This document shows, in pieces, positions 17,049 to 26,317 of a stretch of 45,472 bases of DNA (position 1 is its first letter; each line of letters starts with the position of its first letter). Source of the stretch: Mycolicibacterium sp. (GTDB lineage Bacteria; Actinomycetota; Actinomycetes; Mycobacteriales; Mycobacteriaceae). The stretch lies in the NCBI RefSeq assembly GCF_016462545.1, contig NZ_JAEMTA010000042.1, positions 1 to 45,472 of the forward strand, given 5' to 3'. The position numbers and the translations under genes are program-made. The notes under the pieces were generated by a model. It did no database searches. It saw only the letters and a list, made by a program, of their open reading frames with translations, and was not told the DNA's origin.

Positions 17049-17950
17049 GTCCGAACCTCGTCACCGCGCAACGTGACTCGCACGTAGTAGAACATCGGCA
17101 GCACGGTGGCCACGAGGACCAGCATGACGAACGCGCCGGCCTGACCGGTCTGGCCCGGCGCCTGCACGCTGTCATTGATCAGGTTGCCGACCATCGCGGT
17201 CTTGGGCGAGGCCGACAGCAGGTCGTTGGTGAAGTAGTCGCCGAGCATCGGCAGGCAGGTCAGCAGGACGGCGGCGATGATCGTCGGCCGGCAGAGCGGC
17301 AACGTCACCCTGAGGAACGACGAGATCCGATCGGCTCCGAGATCCCGCGAGGCCTCGAGCATCGGCTGGGACAACCGGTCCAGACCCGCGTACAGCGGCA
17401 GGATCATGTACGGGACGTAGCCGTAGGCCAGTCCGAGGATCACCACGACCGGCTGGCCGGTCAGCCAATCGATCTGGATGTCGAACAGGCCGCCGAGGTT
17501 CACTAGCCGATTGAACAGCCCGTCATTCTGCAGGAGGTTGACCCAGGCCAACATTCGCATCATGTAACTGATCCAGAACGGTGCGATCAGCAGGGCGATC
17601 AGCAGGCCCTTGCGGTTACCGGCCAGCCGGGACACGTAGTAGGCGACCGGGAACGCGATCGCCAGGCAGAGGATGCTCGCCGCGCCGACGTAGAGCACCG
17701 TACGCACTAGGGCGGGAAAGTAGACCCCATCGGGTCCGATCCGGGACAGCACGTAGGTGAACTGGGAGGCGTTCCACTGCAACGGGTTCCACACGGGAAC
17801 GGCGGTGCGGAACAGCGGGTCGACCCGGCCGAACACGATGGCGAGCACCACGTAGAGCGGCGCGAGGAAGAACAGCAGCAGCCACCCGACCCCCGGCGCG
17901 GCGAGGGCGGCCCACAGCCGGGCGTTGGGTTCGCGCGACCGCTGCAGCAC
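17045..17950 (-). CDS. ABC transporter permease, PotB-like
   Basis: About 301 residues, six predicted membrane helices, EAA-type loop 'LEASRDLGADRISSFLRVTLP'. This is the first permease of the PotABCD-type importer, with the typical 'VLGDYFTNDLL'-like region ('MLGDYFTNDLLSASP'). I prefer the GTG at 17950, which lies just after the potD-like stop; a GTG at 17998 in the same frame would add 16 residues and overlap potD by 43 bp. Function depends on the ATPase encoded on the other strand at 20703. Confidence 0.9.
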   Translation of the reverse strand: MLQRSREPNARLWAALAAPGVGWLLLFFLAPLYVVLAIVFGRVDPLFRTAVPVWNPLQWNASQFTYVLSRIGPDGVYFPALVRTVLYVGAASILCLAIAFPVAYYVSRLAGNRKGLLIALLIAPFWISYMMRMLAWVNLLQNDGLFNRLVNLGGLFDIQIDWLTGQPVVVILGLAYGYVPYMILPLYAGLDRLSQPMLEASRDLGADRISSFLRVTLPLCRPTIIAAVLLTCLPMLGDYFTNDLLSASPKTAMVGNLINDSVQAPGQTGQAGAFVMLVLVATVLPMFYYVRVTLRGDEVRT

Positions 17951-17955
17951 GGGCG

Positions 17956-19209
17956 CTAGGATCCGCCCGCGTTGAACGCGTTCCAGACGTTGTGCCACGC
18001 CGCATCATTGTCCGCGTCCAGTTCGAGCAGGCGATAACCGGCGTCGAAGTACTCCGGCTTGACGATCGCCGATCGCAGGTTCTCGGGAATGAATTCCTCG
18101 GCGATCAGCGAATCGGCCGTCAGGGTGTTCTGCGGGGGCTGATAGCCGATCGCGGAGAAGTTCTCCTTGGCGACGGCGGGATCGAGCATGTGGTTCAGAA
18201 ACAGGTGCGCCAGCACCGGATTCTTGCCGCCCTTCAGGGTGACCAGCATGTCGTTGTCGACCAGCCCCTTGCCGTCCTGGGGGAACCAGTACTGCAGGAT
18301 CTCGGTCCCGACGCCCTCGGGGAGGTAGGACTGCGCGTTGATGATGTCGCCGGACCACATCTGACACAGCCCGATCTGTCCCGCGGGCATGTCGCTGTAC
18401 ATCGTGATCGTGACCTTCGGTGAGGTCGCCTTCACCAGGGCGCTGAGTTGCTCGCCGATCATCTTGAGGTCGGCGGCCGAGGAGGTGTTGACGTCGGTGA
18501 TGCCCTGCTTCAACAGCACCATCGCCATCGCCGTGTGCCAGTCGTCGATGATCGCCGTCTTGTCCTTGTAGGCGGGGTCCCACAGCGACTCGTAGGGATT
18601 CTTCAGCGCACCGATGTCGGCGGGCACTTGGTCACTGCGCCAGCCCATTCCGGTCGTGTAGATGGTGTAGGGCACGGTGAACTGCCAGCCCTGGTCGTAC
18701 CAGGGATTGGTGAAACTCGGCCACACGTTCGAGATGTTGGGGAGATAACTGTGATTCAGCGGGCGCAGCAGCCCGCCCGTCACCAGCCGGCTCATCTCCG
18801 TGTAATTGGCGTTGTAGATGTCGAAGTCGACCCCGCTGCGCAGCTTGGTGATCGCCTCGTCGCCGTCGTTGAAGGTCGAGACCTCGACCTTGCACCCGTA
18901 TTGATCCTCGAACGTCTTGATGGCCTGGGGGCTCAGGTAGTCGGCATAGTTGTAGATCTTGAGGGTCGCGCCCTTCTCGGGCGTCATCCCGTCGGCGATC
19001 GGCTGATTGTCGGCCGGAATGGCCCACTTGACGGGGTTGTCCGGTTTCGCGATGGTCAGGGTCGGTCCGGACGACGTGGGTCCGGACTTGGCGCACGCCG
19101 CCAGGAAGGCTCCGAGCGTGGGCGCCGCGGCGGCGAGAATCGCGGCCCGCTGCAGGAATTGACGACGGCTGTGTCCGGCTCCGTCGGGCATCGAAAACTG
19201 GGCTGGCAT
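17956..19209 (-). CDS. Polyamine-type ABC transporter substrate-binding lipoprotein, PotD-like
   Basis: 417 residues. The N-terminus combines a twin-arginine signal (SRRQFLQRAA, Arg15-Arg16) with a lipobox LAAC (C39), so it is probably exported folded by Tat and then lipidated. The body matches the PotD family: 'LKIYNYADYLSPQAIKTFEDQYG', 'VPYTIYTTGMGWRSDQV', 'DMLVTLKGGKNPVLAHLFLN' and 'IGYQPPQN'. It captures the substrate outside the cell for the PotB/PotC channel. First gene of the minus-strand operon; the operator at 19260 lies 51 bp upstream of the start. A second in-frame ATG at 19191 is possible. Confidence 0.92.
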   Translation of the reverse strand: MPAQFSMPDGAGHSRRQFLQRAAILAAAAPTLGAFLAACAKSGPTSSGPTLTIAKPDNPVKWAIPADNQPIADGMTPEKGATLKIYNYADYLSPQAIKTFEDQYGCKVEVSTFNDGDEAITKLRSGVDFDIYNANYTEMSRLVTGGLLRPLNHSYLPNISNVWPSFTNPWYDQGWQFTVPYTIYTTGMGWRSDQVPADIGALKNPYESLWDPAYKDKTAIIDDWHTAMAMVLLKQGITDVNTSSAADLKMIGEQLSALVKATSPKVTITMYSDMPAGQIGLCQMWSGDIINAQSYLPEGVGTEILQYWFPQDGKGLVDNDMLVTLKGGKNPVLAHLFLNHMLDPAVAKENFSAIGYQPPQNTLTADSLIAEEFIPENLRSAIVKPEYFDAGYRLLELDADNDAAWHNVWNAFNAGGS

Positions 19210-19234
19210 CTGGGCCTCCCCGCAGGTTCGCGTC

Positions 19235-19263
19235 TTGTCGGTGTTAGGACTCTCGCATAGACT
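19235..19263 (+). promoter_or_regulatory. Predicted sigma-70-type promoter of the aminotransferase-potA operon
   Basis: TTGTCG at 19235-19240 and TAGACT at 19258-19263 are 17 bp apart, a good -35/-10 pair for the housekeeping mycobacterial sigma factor. The -10 overlaps the inverted repeat at 19260-19275, so a bound repressor would block it. Prediction only. Confidence 0.55.
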
Positions 19264-19275
19264 GAATGCTCAGTC
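19260..19275. promoter_or_regulatory. Predicted TetR operator 1 (GACTGA-ATGC-TCAGTC)
   Basis: A perfect 6+6 bp inverted repeat with a 4-bp spacer, between the divergent potD-like and aminotransferase genes. The same element occurs at 27856 and, with one mismatch, at 22572. All three lie in divergent promoter regions of the same gene cluster, which also encodes one TetR regulator. Confidence 0.75.
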
Positions 19276-19312
19276 AACCGCTAGGGGCTGGCTGAAGAGT
19301 GGAGGTTCGACC

Positions 19313-20689
19313 GTGTCATCGACGGTGATGCAGAGCCCGGTATCGGATGCGGTCGACGACCTCATCGCCGACGAGGAGAGGACGTTCCTTCGGCGCCAGC
19401 CGCGCAGTACCGAAATGATTGGTCGGGCGCGCGAACACCTCGCCGGTGGTGCGACCTCGAACTGGCAGATCGCCGAGCCGCAGGCCGTCTGGATGAGCCA
19501 CGGTGAGGGCTCGAAGGTGTACGACGTCGACGGCAACCAGTACGTCGACATGCATGGCGGCTACGGCGCTTCCATTGCGGGACATGCACATCCGGCCATC
19601 GTCGCCGCGGTGAGCGACCGCGTCAGGCGGGGCACGCACTTCGCTCAGCCAACCGAGGACGCGATCTGGATCGCCGGAGAGCTGGCCCGGAGGTTCGACC
19701 TGCCGCTGTGGCGGTTCGCGAACTCGGGCACCGAGGCCACCATGGATGCCGTACACCTCGCCCGTGCGCTGACCGGACGCGACCTCATCATCAAGGTGGA
19801 GGGTTGCTACCACGGCCACCACGATTCGGTTCAGGTGTCCGTCTTGCCGGAGGCCGACGAGATCGGCCCGCGGGATCACCCGACCGGGGTCCCCGGCAAC
19901 TCGGGCATCCCGACGGCGATCCGCGACCTGGTCGTCGTCGTACCGTTCAACGACGTGGACGCCGTGGCCCGGGCGCTGTTCGAGCACCGCGGCCAGGTGG
20001 CGGCCATGATTCTCGAGCCCATCATGATGAACGCGGGCATCATCGCCCCCGATGACGGCTACCTGGCGGCGATTCGAGATCTCCTCCACCGCGCCGACGT
20101 CCTGTTGATCTTCGACGAGGTGAAGACCGGCTTCACCACCGGCCCCGGCGGCGTCACCGCGATCTCCGGGGTGGTGCCTGACATGGTCTGTCTGGCAAAG
20201 GCTTTGGGTGGCGGCATCTCCGTGGCGGCGATCGGGGGAACGGTCGAGGTGATGTCCGCGATCGCAGACGGTCGCTACGAGCAAGTCGGCACCTTCAACG
20301 GCAACCCGTTGGCAATGGCCGCGACGCGCGCGACGCTGTCGGAGGTGCTCACCGAGGACAACTACCGCCACCTCGACGCTCTCGGATCGCGGATGCGCGG
20401 GGCGCTCGAGGGCGTCATCGCGACCCACGGGTTCGATTGGCACGTCGTCTCGGTGGGTGCCAAGGGGTGTGTCACCTTCCGGCGCGATCCGGTGCGGGAG
20501 TTCCGCGACTTCCTGCGCGTCGACGCGCGACTCGGACATCTGCACTGGCTCATTCAGCACAACGGTGGTGTCTTCCTGCCGCCGTGGGGGAAGGTGGAGC
20601 AATGGCTGCTGTCCGTTCAGCACGACGAGTCCGACGTCGATCGGTTCACGACGAACTTCGCTCGGTTGGCCGCATCGGTGGCGCCGTGA
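19313..20689 (+). CDS. Class III PLP-dependent aminotransferase
   Basis: 458 residues from the GTG at 19313, which has GGAGG 7 nt upstream (ATG 19328 is an alternative; the longer frame from 19235 would run through the promoter). The fold is class III (glutamate-1-semialdehyde aminomutase / omega-transaminase group). The PLP lysine is K296 (CLAKALGGG), with upstream 'LLIFDEVKTGF' holding the pyridoxal-binding Asp, and 'FANSGTEATMDAVHLAR' the phosphate-binding region. The true GSA aminomutase (hemL) role is unlikely given the context. It probably removes an amino group from an imported amine or amino acid. First gene of a plus-strand pair with the transporter ATPase. Confidence 0.9.
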   Translation: MSSTVMQSPVSDAVDDLIADEERTFLRRQPRSTEMIGRAREHLAGGATSNWQIAEPQAVWMSHGEGSKVYDVDGNQYVDMHGGYGASIAGHAHPAIVAAVSDRVRRGTHFAQPTEDAIWIAGELARRFDLPLWRFANSGTEATMDAVHLARALTGRDLIIKVEGCYHGHHDSVQVSVLPEADEIGPRDHPTGVPGNSGIPTAIRDLVVVVPFNDVDAVARALFEHRGQVAAMILEPIMMNAGIIAPDDGYLAAIRDLLHRADVLLIFDEVKTGFTTGPGGVTAISGVVPDMVCLAKALGGGISVAAIGGTVEVMSAIADGRYEQVGTFNGNPLAMAATRATLSEVLTEDNYRHLDALGSRMRGALEGVIATHGFDWHVVSVGAKGCVTFRRDPVREFRDFLRVDARLGHLHWLIQHNGGVFLPPWGKVEQWLLSVQHDESDVDRFTTNFARLAASVAP

Positions 20690-20702
20690 CCGGTGGGCGG
20701 AT

Positions 20703-21869
20703 ATGACCGCCCCGACCGGCGGGCACATCGGCCTGCATCAGCTCGCCAAGTCGTTCGACGGGGTGCCCGCCGTCACCGGCATCGACCTCGACATCCCCGC
20801 GGGACAGTTCTACTCGCTGCTGGGGGCGTCGGGCTGCGGTAAGACGACGACGCTACGGATGATCGCCGGCTTCGAGAAGCCCGATTCGGGGCGCATCGAG
20901 CTCGACGGGCGTGATGTCGTCAACGATCCACCGCACCGACGCCCGGTCAACACCGTCTTCCAGACCTATGCACTCTTTCCGTTCATGAGCGTCGCTGACA
21001 ACGTGGCGTTCGGGCTGAAGTACCAGAAGACCTCGCGGGAGGAGACCAGGCGCCGCGTCGATGAAGCTCTGGACCTGGTGCAGATGCGCACGTTCGCCAA
21101 GCGCCGCCCCGCCCAGCTCTCGGGCGGCCAGCAGCAGCGGGTGGCTCTCGCGCGGGCGTTGGTGCTGCGCCCCCGGGTGTTGCTCCTCGACGAGCCGCTT
21201 GGCGCCTTGGATGCCAAGCTGCGCAGGCAGTTACAGCTCGAGCTACGGGCCGTGCAACGCGAGGTCGGCATCACGTTCGTCTACGTGACGCACGATCAGG
21301 AGGAAGCTCTCACGATGAGCGACCAGATCGCGGTGCTCGCGGATGGCAGGGTAGAGCAGGTCGGTCCACCGCAGGAGATCTACTCATCTCCCGCTACCAC
21401 CTTCGTCGCGGGCTTCCTCGGCGCCGCCAACATCTTCGACGCCGACGTGCTCGAGGTCTCCGACACGTCGGCGATCTGCTCGACACTGGGCACCCGGCTC
21501 GGCGCCGTCGTCGACCGCGCCGTGCCGCGAGGCGCCGCGGCGATCGTGATCCGCCCCGAGCGCATCGCGCTGCGGGGTCCGGACACGCCGGTATCGCAGG
21601 GAGACAACGCCATCGGTGGCACGGTCGCCCACGTCGTGTACCTCGGAGCGTGTACCCAGGTCCACGTCGACGTCGGTGCCGAGACGGCGTTGGTCGTCGA
21701 GGTGCCGAACGCCTCCGGTCCGTCCTCGGTGACGTATCGTCCCGGGGCGGCGGTCACGTGCGTGTGTGCGCACGACGCGGTCCGCGTGCTGCACCGCAGT
21801 ACGGCGTCGCCGAAACCCGATCCCGTGGAGACCGAGGCCGACGAGACGCTCAGCGCTTCTTCGGCCTGA
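20703..21869 (+). CDS. ABC transporter ATP-binding protein, PotA-like
   Basis: 388 residues. Walker A GASGCGKTT (41-49), Q-loop Q87, signature LSGGQ (139-143), Walker B LLLDEP (160-165), H-loop H197, then a C-terminal TOBE regulatory domain ('AIVIRPERIAL', 'GTVAHVVYLGACTQVHV'). It supplies energy for the PotB/PotC/PotD-like importer encoded divergently, 1.5 kb away. The ATG lies 13 bp after the aminotransferase stop. Its last 20 bp overlap the end of the convergent tetR gene. Confidence 0.95.
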   Translation: MTAPTGGHIGLHQLAKSFDGVPAVTGIDLDIPAGQFYSLLGASGCGKTTTLRMIAGFEKPDSGRIELDGRDVVNDPPHRRPVNTVFQTYALFPFMSVADNVAFGLKYQKTSREETRRRVDEALDLVQMRTFAKRRPAQLSGGQQQRVALARALVLRPRVLLLDEPLGALDAKLRRQLQLELRAVQREVGITFVYVTHDQEEALTMSDQIAVLADGRVEQVGPPQEIYSSPATTFVAGFLGAANIFDADVLEVSDTSAICSTLGTRLGAVVDRAVPRGAAAIVIRPERIALRGPDTPVSQGDNAIGGTVAHVVYLGACTQVHVDVGAETALVVEVPNASGPSSVTYRPGAAVTCVCAHDAVRVLHRSTASPKPDPVETEADETLSASSA

Positions 21870-22506
21870 CCTTGGGCTTCTTCCGTCCCGCAGGCAGATC
21901 GAGCTCGCGTTCGCAGAAGCGCATGGCGATGTCGTAGGCCACCTCGGAGTCGATCTCCGGATCCTCGAGTGCCACCTGGATCGACAGACCATCGAGGAGG
22001 GCGCCGAACTCGAGTGCGAACATCCTGGCGTCGACGGTGCCGCCGAGTTCGTCGGTCGCCTCACCCGACTTGATGGCGTCGACGATCATTCGGCGCCAGC
22101 GGGCGTCGAGCTCGACCCGCCCCGCCTTCACCTCGTCGTGGCGGAACGCTTGCGCCCACAGGTCGAACCAGAGCCCCCACGCGCCAGGAATCTCGTTGTC
22201 CGCCTGTGGGATCACGGTCCACCTGATCAACAGCGACAGGCGCTCCCGCAGCGAGGTGACCTCGGCCAGCATCTTCTCGGCCGCTTCGTAGAACGACTCC
22301 TCGGAGTGGCGGAGGGCATCGACGAGCAACCTGTCCCTGGTGCCGAAGTAGTAGATGACGAGTGCGGAACTGACGCCTGCCCGCTTGGCGACGTCGGCGA
22401 TGCGCGTCTCGCCGAATCCGCGTTCGCAGATCAGGCTCGCTGCAGCGTCGAGCATTTCGATGCGGCGGGCCTCGTTGTTCTCCGTCGCGGGCGCGGGTTC
22501 GGCCAT
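21850..22506 (-). CDS. TetR-family repressor with BetI-like C-terminal domain
   Basis: 218 residues from ATG 22506. N-terminal TetR helix-turn-helix around residues 33-65 ('TRIADVAKRAGVSSALVIYYFG'). The C-terminal half ('GLWFDLWAQAFRHDEVKAG', 'FALEFGALLDGLSIQVAL', 'DPEID') resembles the BetI-type ligand domain; BetI senses choline. It is the only regulator in the 15-29 kb island and sits next to operator 2 at 22572, so it probably represses itself and the three divergent promoters that share the GACTGA-N4-TCAGTC element. A start 11 codons upstream (22539) is open but lacks the usual TetR N-terminus. Confidence 0.9.
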   Translation of the reverse strand: MAEPAPATENNEARRIEMLDAAASLICERGFGETRIADVAKRAGVSSALVIYYFGTRDRLLVDALRHSEESFYEAAEKMLAEVTSLRERLSLLIRWTVIPQADNEIPGAWGLWFDLWAQAFRHDEVKAGRVELDARWRRMIVDAIKSGEATDELGGTVDARMFALEFGALLDGLSIQVALEDPEIDSEVAYDIAMRFCERELDLPAGRKKPKVRPKKR

Positions 22507-22545
22507 GGCGTCCTCGATCCTCCGTCCAAGTGGCGGCACTGCTAC

Positions 22546-22575
22546 TTGTCTGCAAGCCTAACACTCGATTAGATT
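22546..22575 (+). promoter_or_regulatory. Predicted promoter of the PYROXD2-like oxidoreductase operon
   Basis: TTGTCT at 22546-22551 and TAGATT at 22570-22575 are separated by 18 bp. As at 19235, the -10 overlaps the start of the operator. Prediction only. Confidence 0.5.
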
Positions 22576-22587
22576 GAACAGTCAGTC
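22572..22587. promoter_or_regulatory. Predicted TetR operator 2 (GATTGA-ACAG-TCAGTC)
   Basis: Same 16-bp element as at 19260 and 27856 with one mismatch in the left arm. It lies in the 106-bp gap between tetR and the divergent oxidoreductase, so it could serve autoregulation as well. Confidence 0.7.
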
Positions 22588-22612
22588 AGGCGAGTTCACG
22601 GAGGAGGTTCCC

Positions 22613-24256
22613 ATGGCCAATGATTACGACGCCATCGTGGTCGGTGGTGGTCACAACGGCTTGGTCTCGGCCGCCTATCTCGCCCGCTCCGGCGCCAGGA
22701 CGCTGGTGCTGGAATCGCGCGGCAGTCTCGGCGGCGCGGCGACCACCGAATCGCCGTGGGAGGACGCACCGCATCTGCGGGTGACGCGACTGTCCTACGT
22801 CGTGAGCCTGATGCCGCCGACCATCGTTCGCGATCTCGAACTGGAACGCCACGGCTACAAGGTGCACCCAATGGGCCCGTACTACCAGGCATTTCCCGAG
22901 GGCGGCTCGCTGACCATCTACGAGGACGACCCCGCGCGTACGCACGAACAGATCGCCACGTTCTCCAAGAAGGACGCCGACGCCTGGCCCAAGTGGAACG
23001 AGTGGCTCGAGGGCATCGCGGAGGTGATGGGTCCGCTGCTGACCCAGGTACCGCCCAACATCGGCTCGCACAAGCCGTCGGATCTCGTCGACCTGGCGAA
23101 GCTCGCCTGGAGTCAGAAGGGCATCACCACCCGGATGACGGCGGACGTCACCCGCCTGTTGACGATGAGCATCGCCGATCTGCTCGACGACTGGTTCGAA
23201 TCACCGCAAGTCAAAGGCGCCCTTGCGGTCAACGGCGTGATCGGAACGTGGGCCGGGCCCTACGAGCCGGGTACCGCATACGTGATGGCACACCACTCGA
23301 TCGGTGACGTCGGCGATGGCCAGCTCGGCAGCTGGGGCTATCCAGAGGGCGGCATGGGCGGGGTGTCGGAGGCGATCGCCCGCTCCGCCCGCAGCTTCGG
23401 TGCCGAGATTCGCACCAAGGCAGGGGTTTCGGGCCTCACGGTGCGCGGCGGCCAGGTTCGGGGCGTGGTACTCGAGGGCGGTGAAGAGCTCACCGCCCCG
23501 CTGGTGGTCACCACGCTGCACCCGCGCACGGCGTTCCTCGATCACATCCCGCGACACGAGCTGCCCGACGACTTCGTCCGCGACATCGAGCACTGGAAGA
23601 CGCGCAGCGGCGTCGTCAAGATCAACCTGGCCCTCGGCGAGCTCCCCAACTTCACCGCCGACCCCAGCTCGGGCATCGCCGAACATCACACCGGTTCGGT
23701 GGAGATGGCACCGACGATGGAGTACATCGAAGCGGCGTTTCAGGACGCCCGCGTCGGCAAGCCCGCGCTGCTGCCGTTCAGTGACGGCGTCATCCCGACC
23801 ACGCTCGACAAGACACTCAATCCCGATGGCACGCACATCATGTCGCTGTTCACCCAGTGGGTGCCCGCGGAGTGGGCGGAGGCCCCGCACACGCAGGAAC
23901 TCGATGCCTACGCAGACCGTCTCATCGATCTCTACGATCAGGTGGCCCCCGGCTTCAAGTCCTCGATCCTGCACCGCGACGTCGTAGGCCCCCACGAGAT
24001 GGAGCAGGAGTACGGCCTGATCGGCGGCAACATCTTCCACGGTGAGCTGTCGCTCGAGCAGCTCTTCCACATGCGTCCCGCACCAGGCTTCGCCGACTAC
24101 CGCACCCCGATCGCCGGGTTGTACAACGGAAGCTCGGCGACGCATGCCGGCGGCGGAGTGTGCGGCATCCCTGGCTGGCAGGCCGCGAAGGCCGCCCTCG
24201 CAGACAAGAAGCGGGCCGGTGGGCGGGTGCGCGCAGCGCTGAGCCGTCGGTCGTAG
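22613..24256 (+). CDS. PYROXD2 / phytoene-dehydrogenase-like FAD oxidoreductase
   Basis: 547 residues. N-terminal Rossmann motif 'DAIVVGGGHNGLVSAAYLAR' with E at the end of the second strand (VLESRGSLGG), and a C-terminal FAD closure 'PIAGLYNGSSATHAGGGVCG'. The length and 'GGAATTE' segment fit the PYROXD2 subgroup of the carotenoid-desaturase/amine-oxidase superfamily. Reaction unknown; oxidation of an amine or a CH-CH bond is possible. ATG 22613 has a strong GGAGGAGG 6-7 nt upstream. First of two plus-strand genes under operator 2. Confidence 0.88.
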   Translation: MANDYDAIVVGGGHNGLVSAAYLARSGARTLVLESRGSLGGAATTESPWEDAPHLRVTRLSYVVSLMPPTIVRDLELERHGYKVHPMGPYYQAFPEGGSLTIYEDDPARTHEQIATFSKKDADAWPKWNEWLEGIAEVMGPLLTQVPPNIGSHKPSDLVDLAKLAWSQKGITTRMTADVTRLLTMSIADLLDDWFESPQVKGALAVNGVIGTWAGPYEPGTAYVMAHHSIGDVGDGQLGSWGYPEGGMGGVSEAIARSARSFGAEIRTKAGVSGLTVRGGQVRGVVLEGGEELTAPLVVTTLHPRTAFLDHIPRHELPDDFVRDIEHWKTRSGVVKINLALGELPNFTADPSSGIAEHHTGSVEMAPTMEYIEAAFQDARVGKPALLPFSDGVIPTTLDKTLNPDGTHIMSLFTQWVPAEWAEAPHTQELDAYADRLIDLYDQVAPGFKSSILHRDVVGPHEMEQEYGLIGGNIFHGELSLEQLFHMRPAPGFADYRTPIAGLYNGSSATHAGGGVCGIPGWQAAKAALADKKRAGGRVRAALSRRS

Positions 24257-24265
24257 GTCAGACCC

Positions 24266-26317
24266 GTGGGCCAGGCTCGCGAGGCGGCAGTGGCCGCCAT
24301 GCTCGGGGCGCGATCGGTGGCGATCGTCGGCGCCAGCGCCCGCCCCGACAGCTTCGGCGCCCGCATGATCGTCGAGGCTCGACGCAGCTCGGCCCGCACG
24401 TATCTGGTCAACCCCCGGTACGACCGCATCGGCGACGAGCCGTGCGCCTCGTCGCTCGCAGATCTCGACGAGCCGGTGGACCTGGTGCTCCTCGGCGTGC
24501 CCGACAGTGCACTCGTCGACCAACTGGAATCGGCGGCGGAGACGGGCGCCAGATCCGCCATCGTGTTCGGCGCCGCCAACGGTGTCCGCGAGAAGGTGGC
24601 CGCCGTCGCGTCCGAGGCGGGTATGGCCCTCTGCGGGGCGGGCTGCATGGGGTTCGTCAACAACGCCATCGGCCTGCGCGCGCTGGGGTACCTGGAGCCA
24701 GAGGTGTTGCCCGCCGGCGGCGTCAGCCTGATCACTCATTCCGGCTCGGCGTTCTCCACACTGCTCCGATCCCGGCGCGGGTTCGGCTTTCGGCTCGCCG
24801 TCTCATCCGGACAGGAACTCGTCACCGACACCGCCGATTACGTCGACTACGCGCTCGACGACCCGGACACGAAGGTGCTCGCGCTGCTGCTCGAGACACC
24901 CCGCGCGATACCCCGGCTGCGTCGCGCACTACGCCGGGCACATGACCAGGGTGTGCCCGCGGTGGTCCTGCCCGTCGGCGGCACACCGGCGGGACAGGCG
25001 ATGGTGGCGGCCCACTCCGGAGCACTCGCCGGAGGCGACGCGGCGTGGCAGGCGTACTGCGATGACGTCGGGGCGCTGCGGGTGCGCGACATCGCCGAGT
25101 TCTGCGACACCATCGAGGTGTTCAGCGCGGGGCGGCGGGCGGGTCGGGGAGGTGGCATTGCCACCGTGCATGATTCGGGTGCGGAGCGGGCGCTGGCTGC
25201 CGACCTCGCACACGAGGTCGGCGTGGAGTTCGCCGCGCTCTCCCCGGAGTCGCTGGCGGCCATCGAAGATCTGCTCGACGACGGTTTGGTCGCCACGAAT
25301 CCGTTGGACCTGTGGGGCACCGGAGCGGACACCCGGGCCCTGTTCCGTGCGTGCCTTCAGGTCGTCAGCGATGATCCCGCGGTGGCCGTCACCGCACTGG
25401 CCGTCGACCTGGTCACCGAGTTCGACGGCGACACGGCATATCCGGATGCGCTGCTCGACGTCGCCGCGGAGACGGGTGCACCCCTGGCGGTGCTCACGTC
25501 GGTGGCCGCGGCGGTCGATGGTGAGGCTGCGCAACGTCTGCGCGCCAACGGAGTTCCCGTCCTCGAGGGCTTTCGCAGCGGTCTGGTGGCGCTGCGGCAC
25601 CTGGCCGCGTGGCCGCTGGCGGTCGAGCGGATCGAGCCGCCCGTCGACGTCGAGCGGCAACGTCGCTGGCGGGCAGCGTTGGATCACTGGGATCCCAGCC
25701 TGGCGTTCGATCTCCTCGCCGACTACGGGGTGCCGGTGGCCGCGGCGATCACGGCGCGGGATCTGGACGGGGCACTCGGCGCCGCGGCATCCATCGGCTA
25801 TCCCGTGGTGTTGAAAACCGTTGCTGCCGAGCATAAGAGCGACGTCGGCGGAGTCGCACTCGATCTTGCAGACGCGGCCGCGGTGCGCGCGGCGTACCTC
25901 GATCTCACCGCGCGGTTGGGCCCCGGTGTGACGGTGCACCCGATGGTGACCGCCGGCGCCGAGGTGTCGGTCGGGGTGGTGCGCGATGCGACGTTTGGCC
26001 CGCTGGTCGCGGTCGCTGCGGGCGGAACCCTGGTGGAACTTCTGGCCGACCAGGCCCTGGCCTGCCCGCCGGTGACGCGCGCCGGCGCGCTGCGGATGCT
26101 CGACGGGTTGCGGATCCGACCGCTGCTCGACGGCTGGCGTGGTGCCCCGGCGGTGGACGTCGCCGCGCTGGCCGACGTAGTAGTCGACTTCTCCCTGTTG
26201 GCAACCGAACTCGGTGACGCCGTCGACGCCGTCGAGGCCAACCCCGTCATCGCGTCGGCGTCCGGCGTGATCGCCGTGGACGCGTTGGTGATCCCGCGGA
26301 ATCAGAAGATCGAATAG
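24266..26317 (+). CDS. ADP-forming (NDP-forming) acyl-CoA synthetase, fused alpha-beta
   Basis: 683 residues. Order: CoA-binding Rossmann domain (VAIVGASARPDSFG), succinyl-CoA-ligase-like domains with phosphohistidine candidate H250 (AAHSGALAGGD), then a C-terminal ATP-grasp domain ('DLLADYGVPVAAA', 'YPVVLKTVAAEHKSDVGGV', 'VEANPVI'). Such enzymes convert a carboxylic acid to its CoA thioester at the cost of ATP to ADP. The acid is unknown. GTG start at 24266, 9 bp after the preceding stop. Together with the acyl-CoA dehydrogenase of the same island it suggests a CoA-linked end stage. The 3' end overlaps the convergent cupin gene by 16 bp. Confidence 0.92.
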   Translation: MGQAREAAVAAMLGARSVAIVGASARPDSFGARMIVEARRSSARTYLVNPRYDRIGDEPCASSLADLDEPVDLVLLGVPDSALVDQLESAAETGARSAIVFGAANGVREKVAAVASEAGMALCGAGCMGFVNNAIGLRALGYLEPEVLPAGGVSLITHSGSAFSTLLRSRRGFGFRLAVSSGQELVTDTADYVDYALDDPDTKVLALLLETPRAIPRLRRALRRAHDQGVPAVVLPVGGTPAGQAMVAAHSGALAGGDAAWQAYCDDVGALRVRDIAEFCDTIEVFSAGRRAGRGGGIATVHDSGAERALAADLAHEVGVEFAALSPESLAAIEDLLDDGLVATNPLDLWGTGADTRALFRACLQVVSDDPAVAVTALAVDLVTEFDGDTAYPDALLDVAAETGAPLAVLTSVAAAVDGEAAQRLRANGVPVLEGFRSGLVALRHLAAWPLAVERIEPPVDVERQRRWRAALDHWDPSLAFDLLADYGVPVAAAITARDLDGALGAAASIGYPVVLKTVAAEHKSDVGGVALDLADAAAVRAAYLDLTARLGPGVTVHPMVTAGAEVSVGVVRDATFGPLVAVAAGGTLVELLADQALACPPVTRAGALRMLDGLRIRPLLDGWRGAPAVDVAALADVVVDFSLLATELGDAVDAVEANPVIASASGVIAVDALVIPRNQKIE

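Noticed and set aside
19313..20689. hemL (glutamate-1-semialdehyde aminomutase)
   Set aside because: The fold is shared, but the gene lies in a catabolic island next to an ABC ATPase and far from heme genes; a generic class III aminotransferase is safer.
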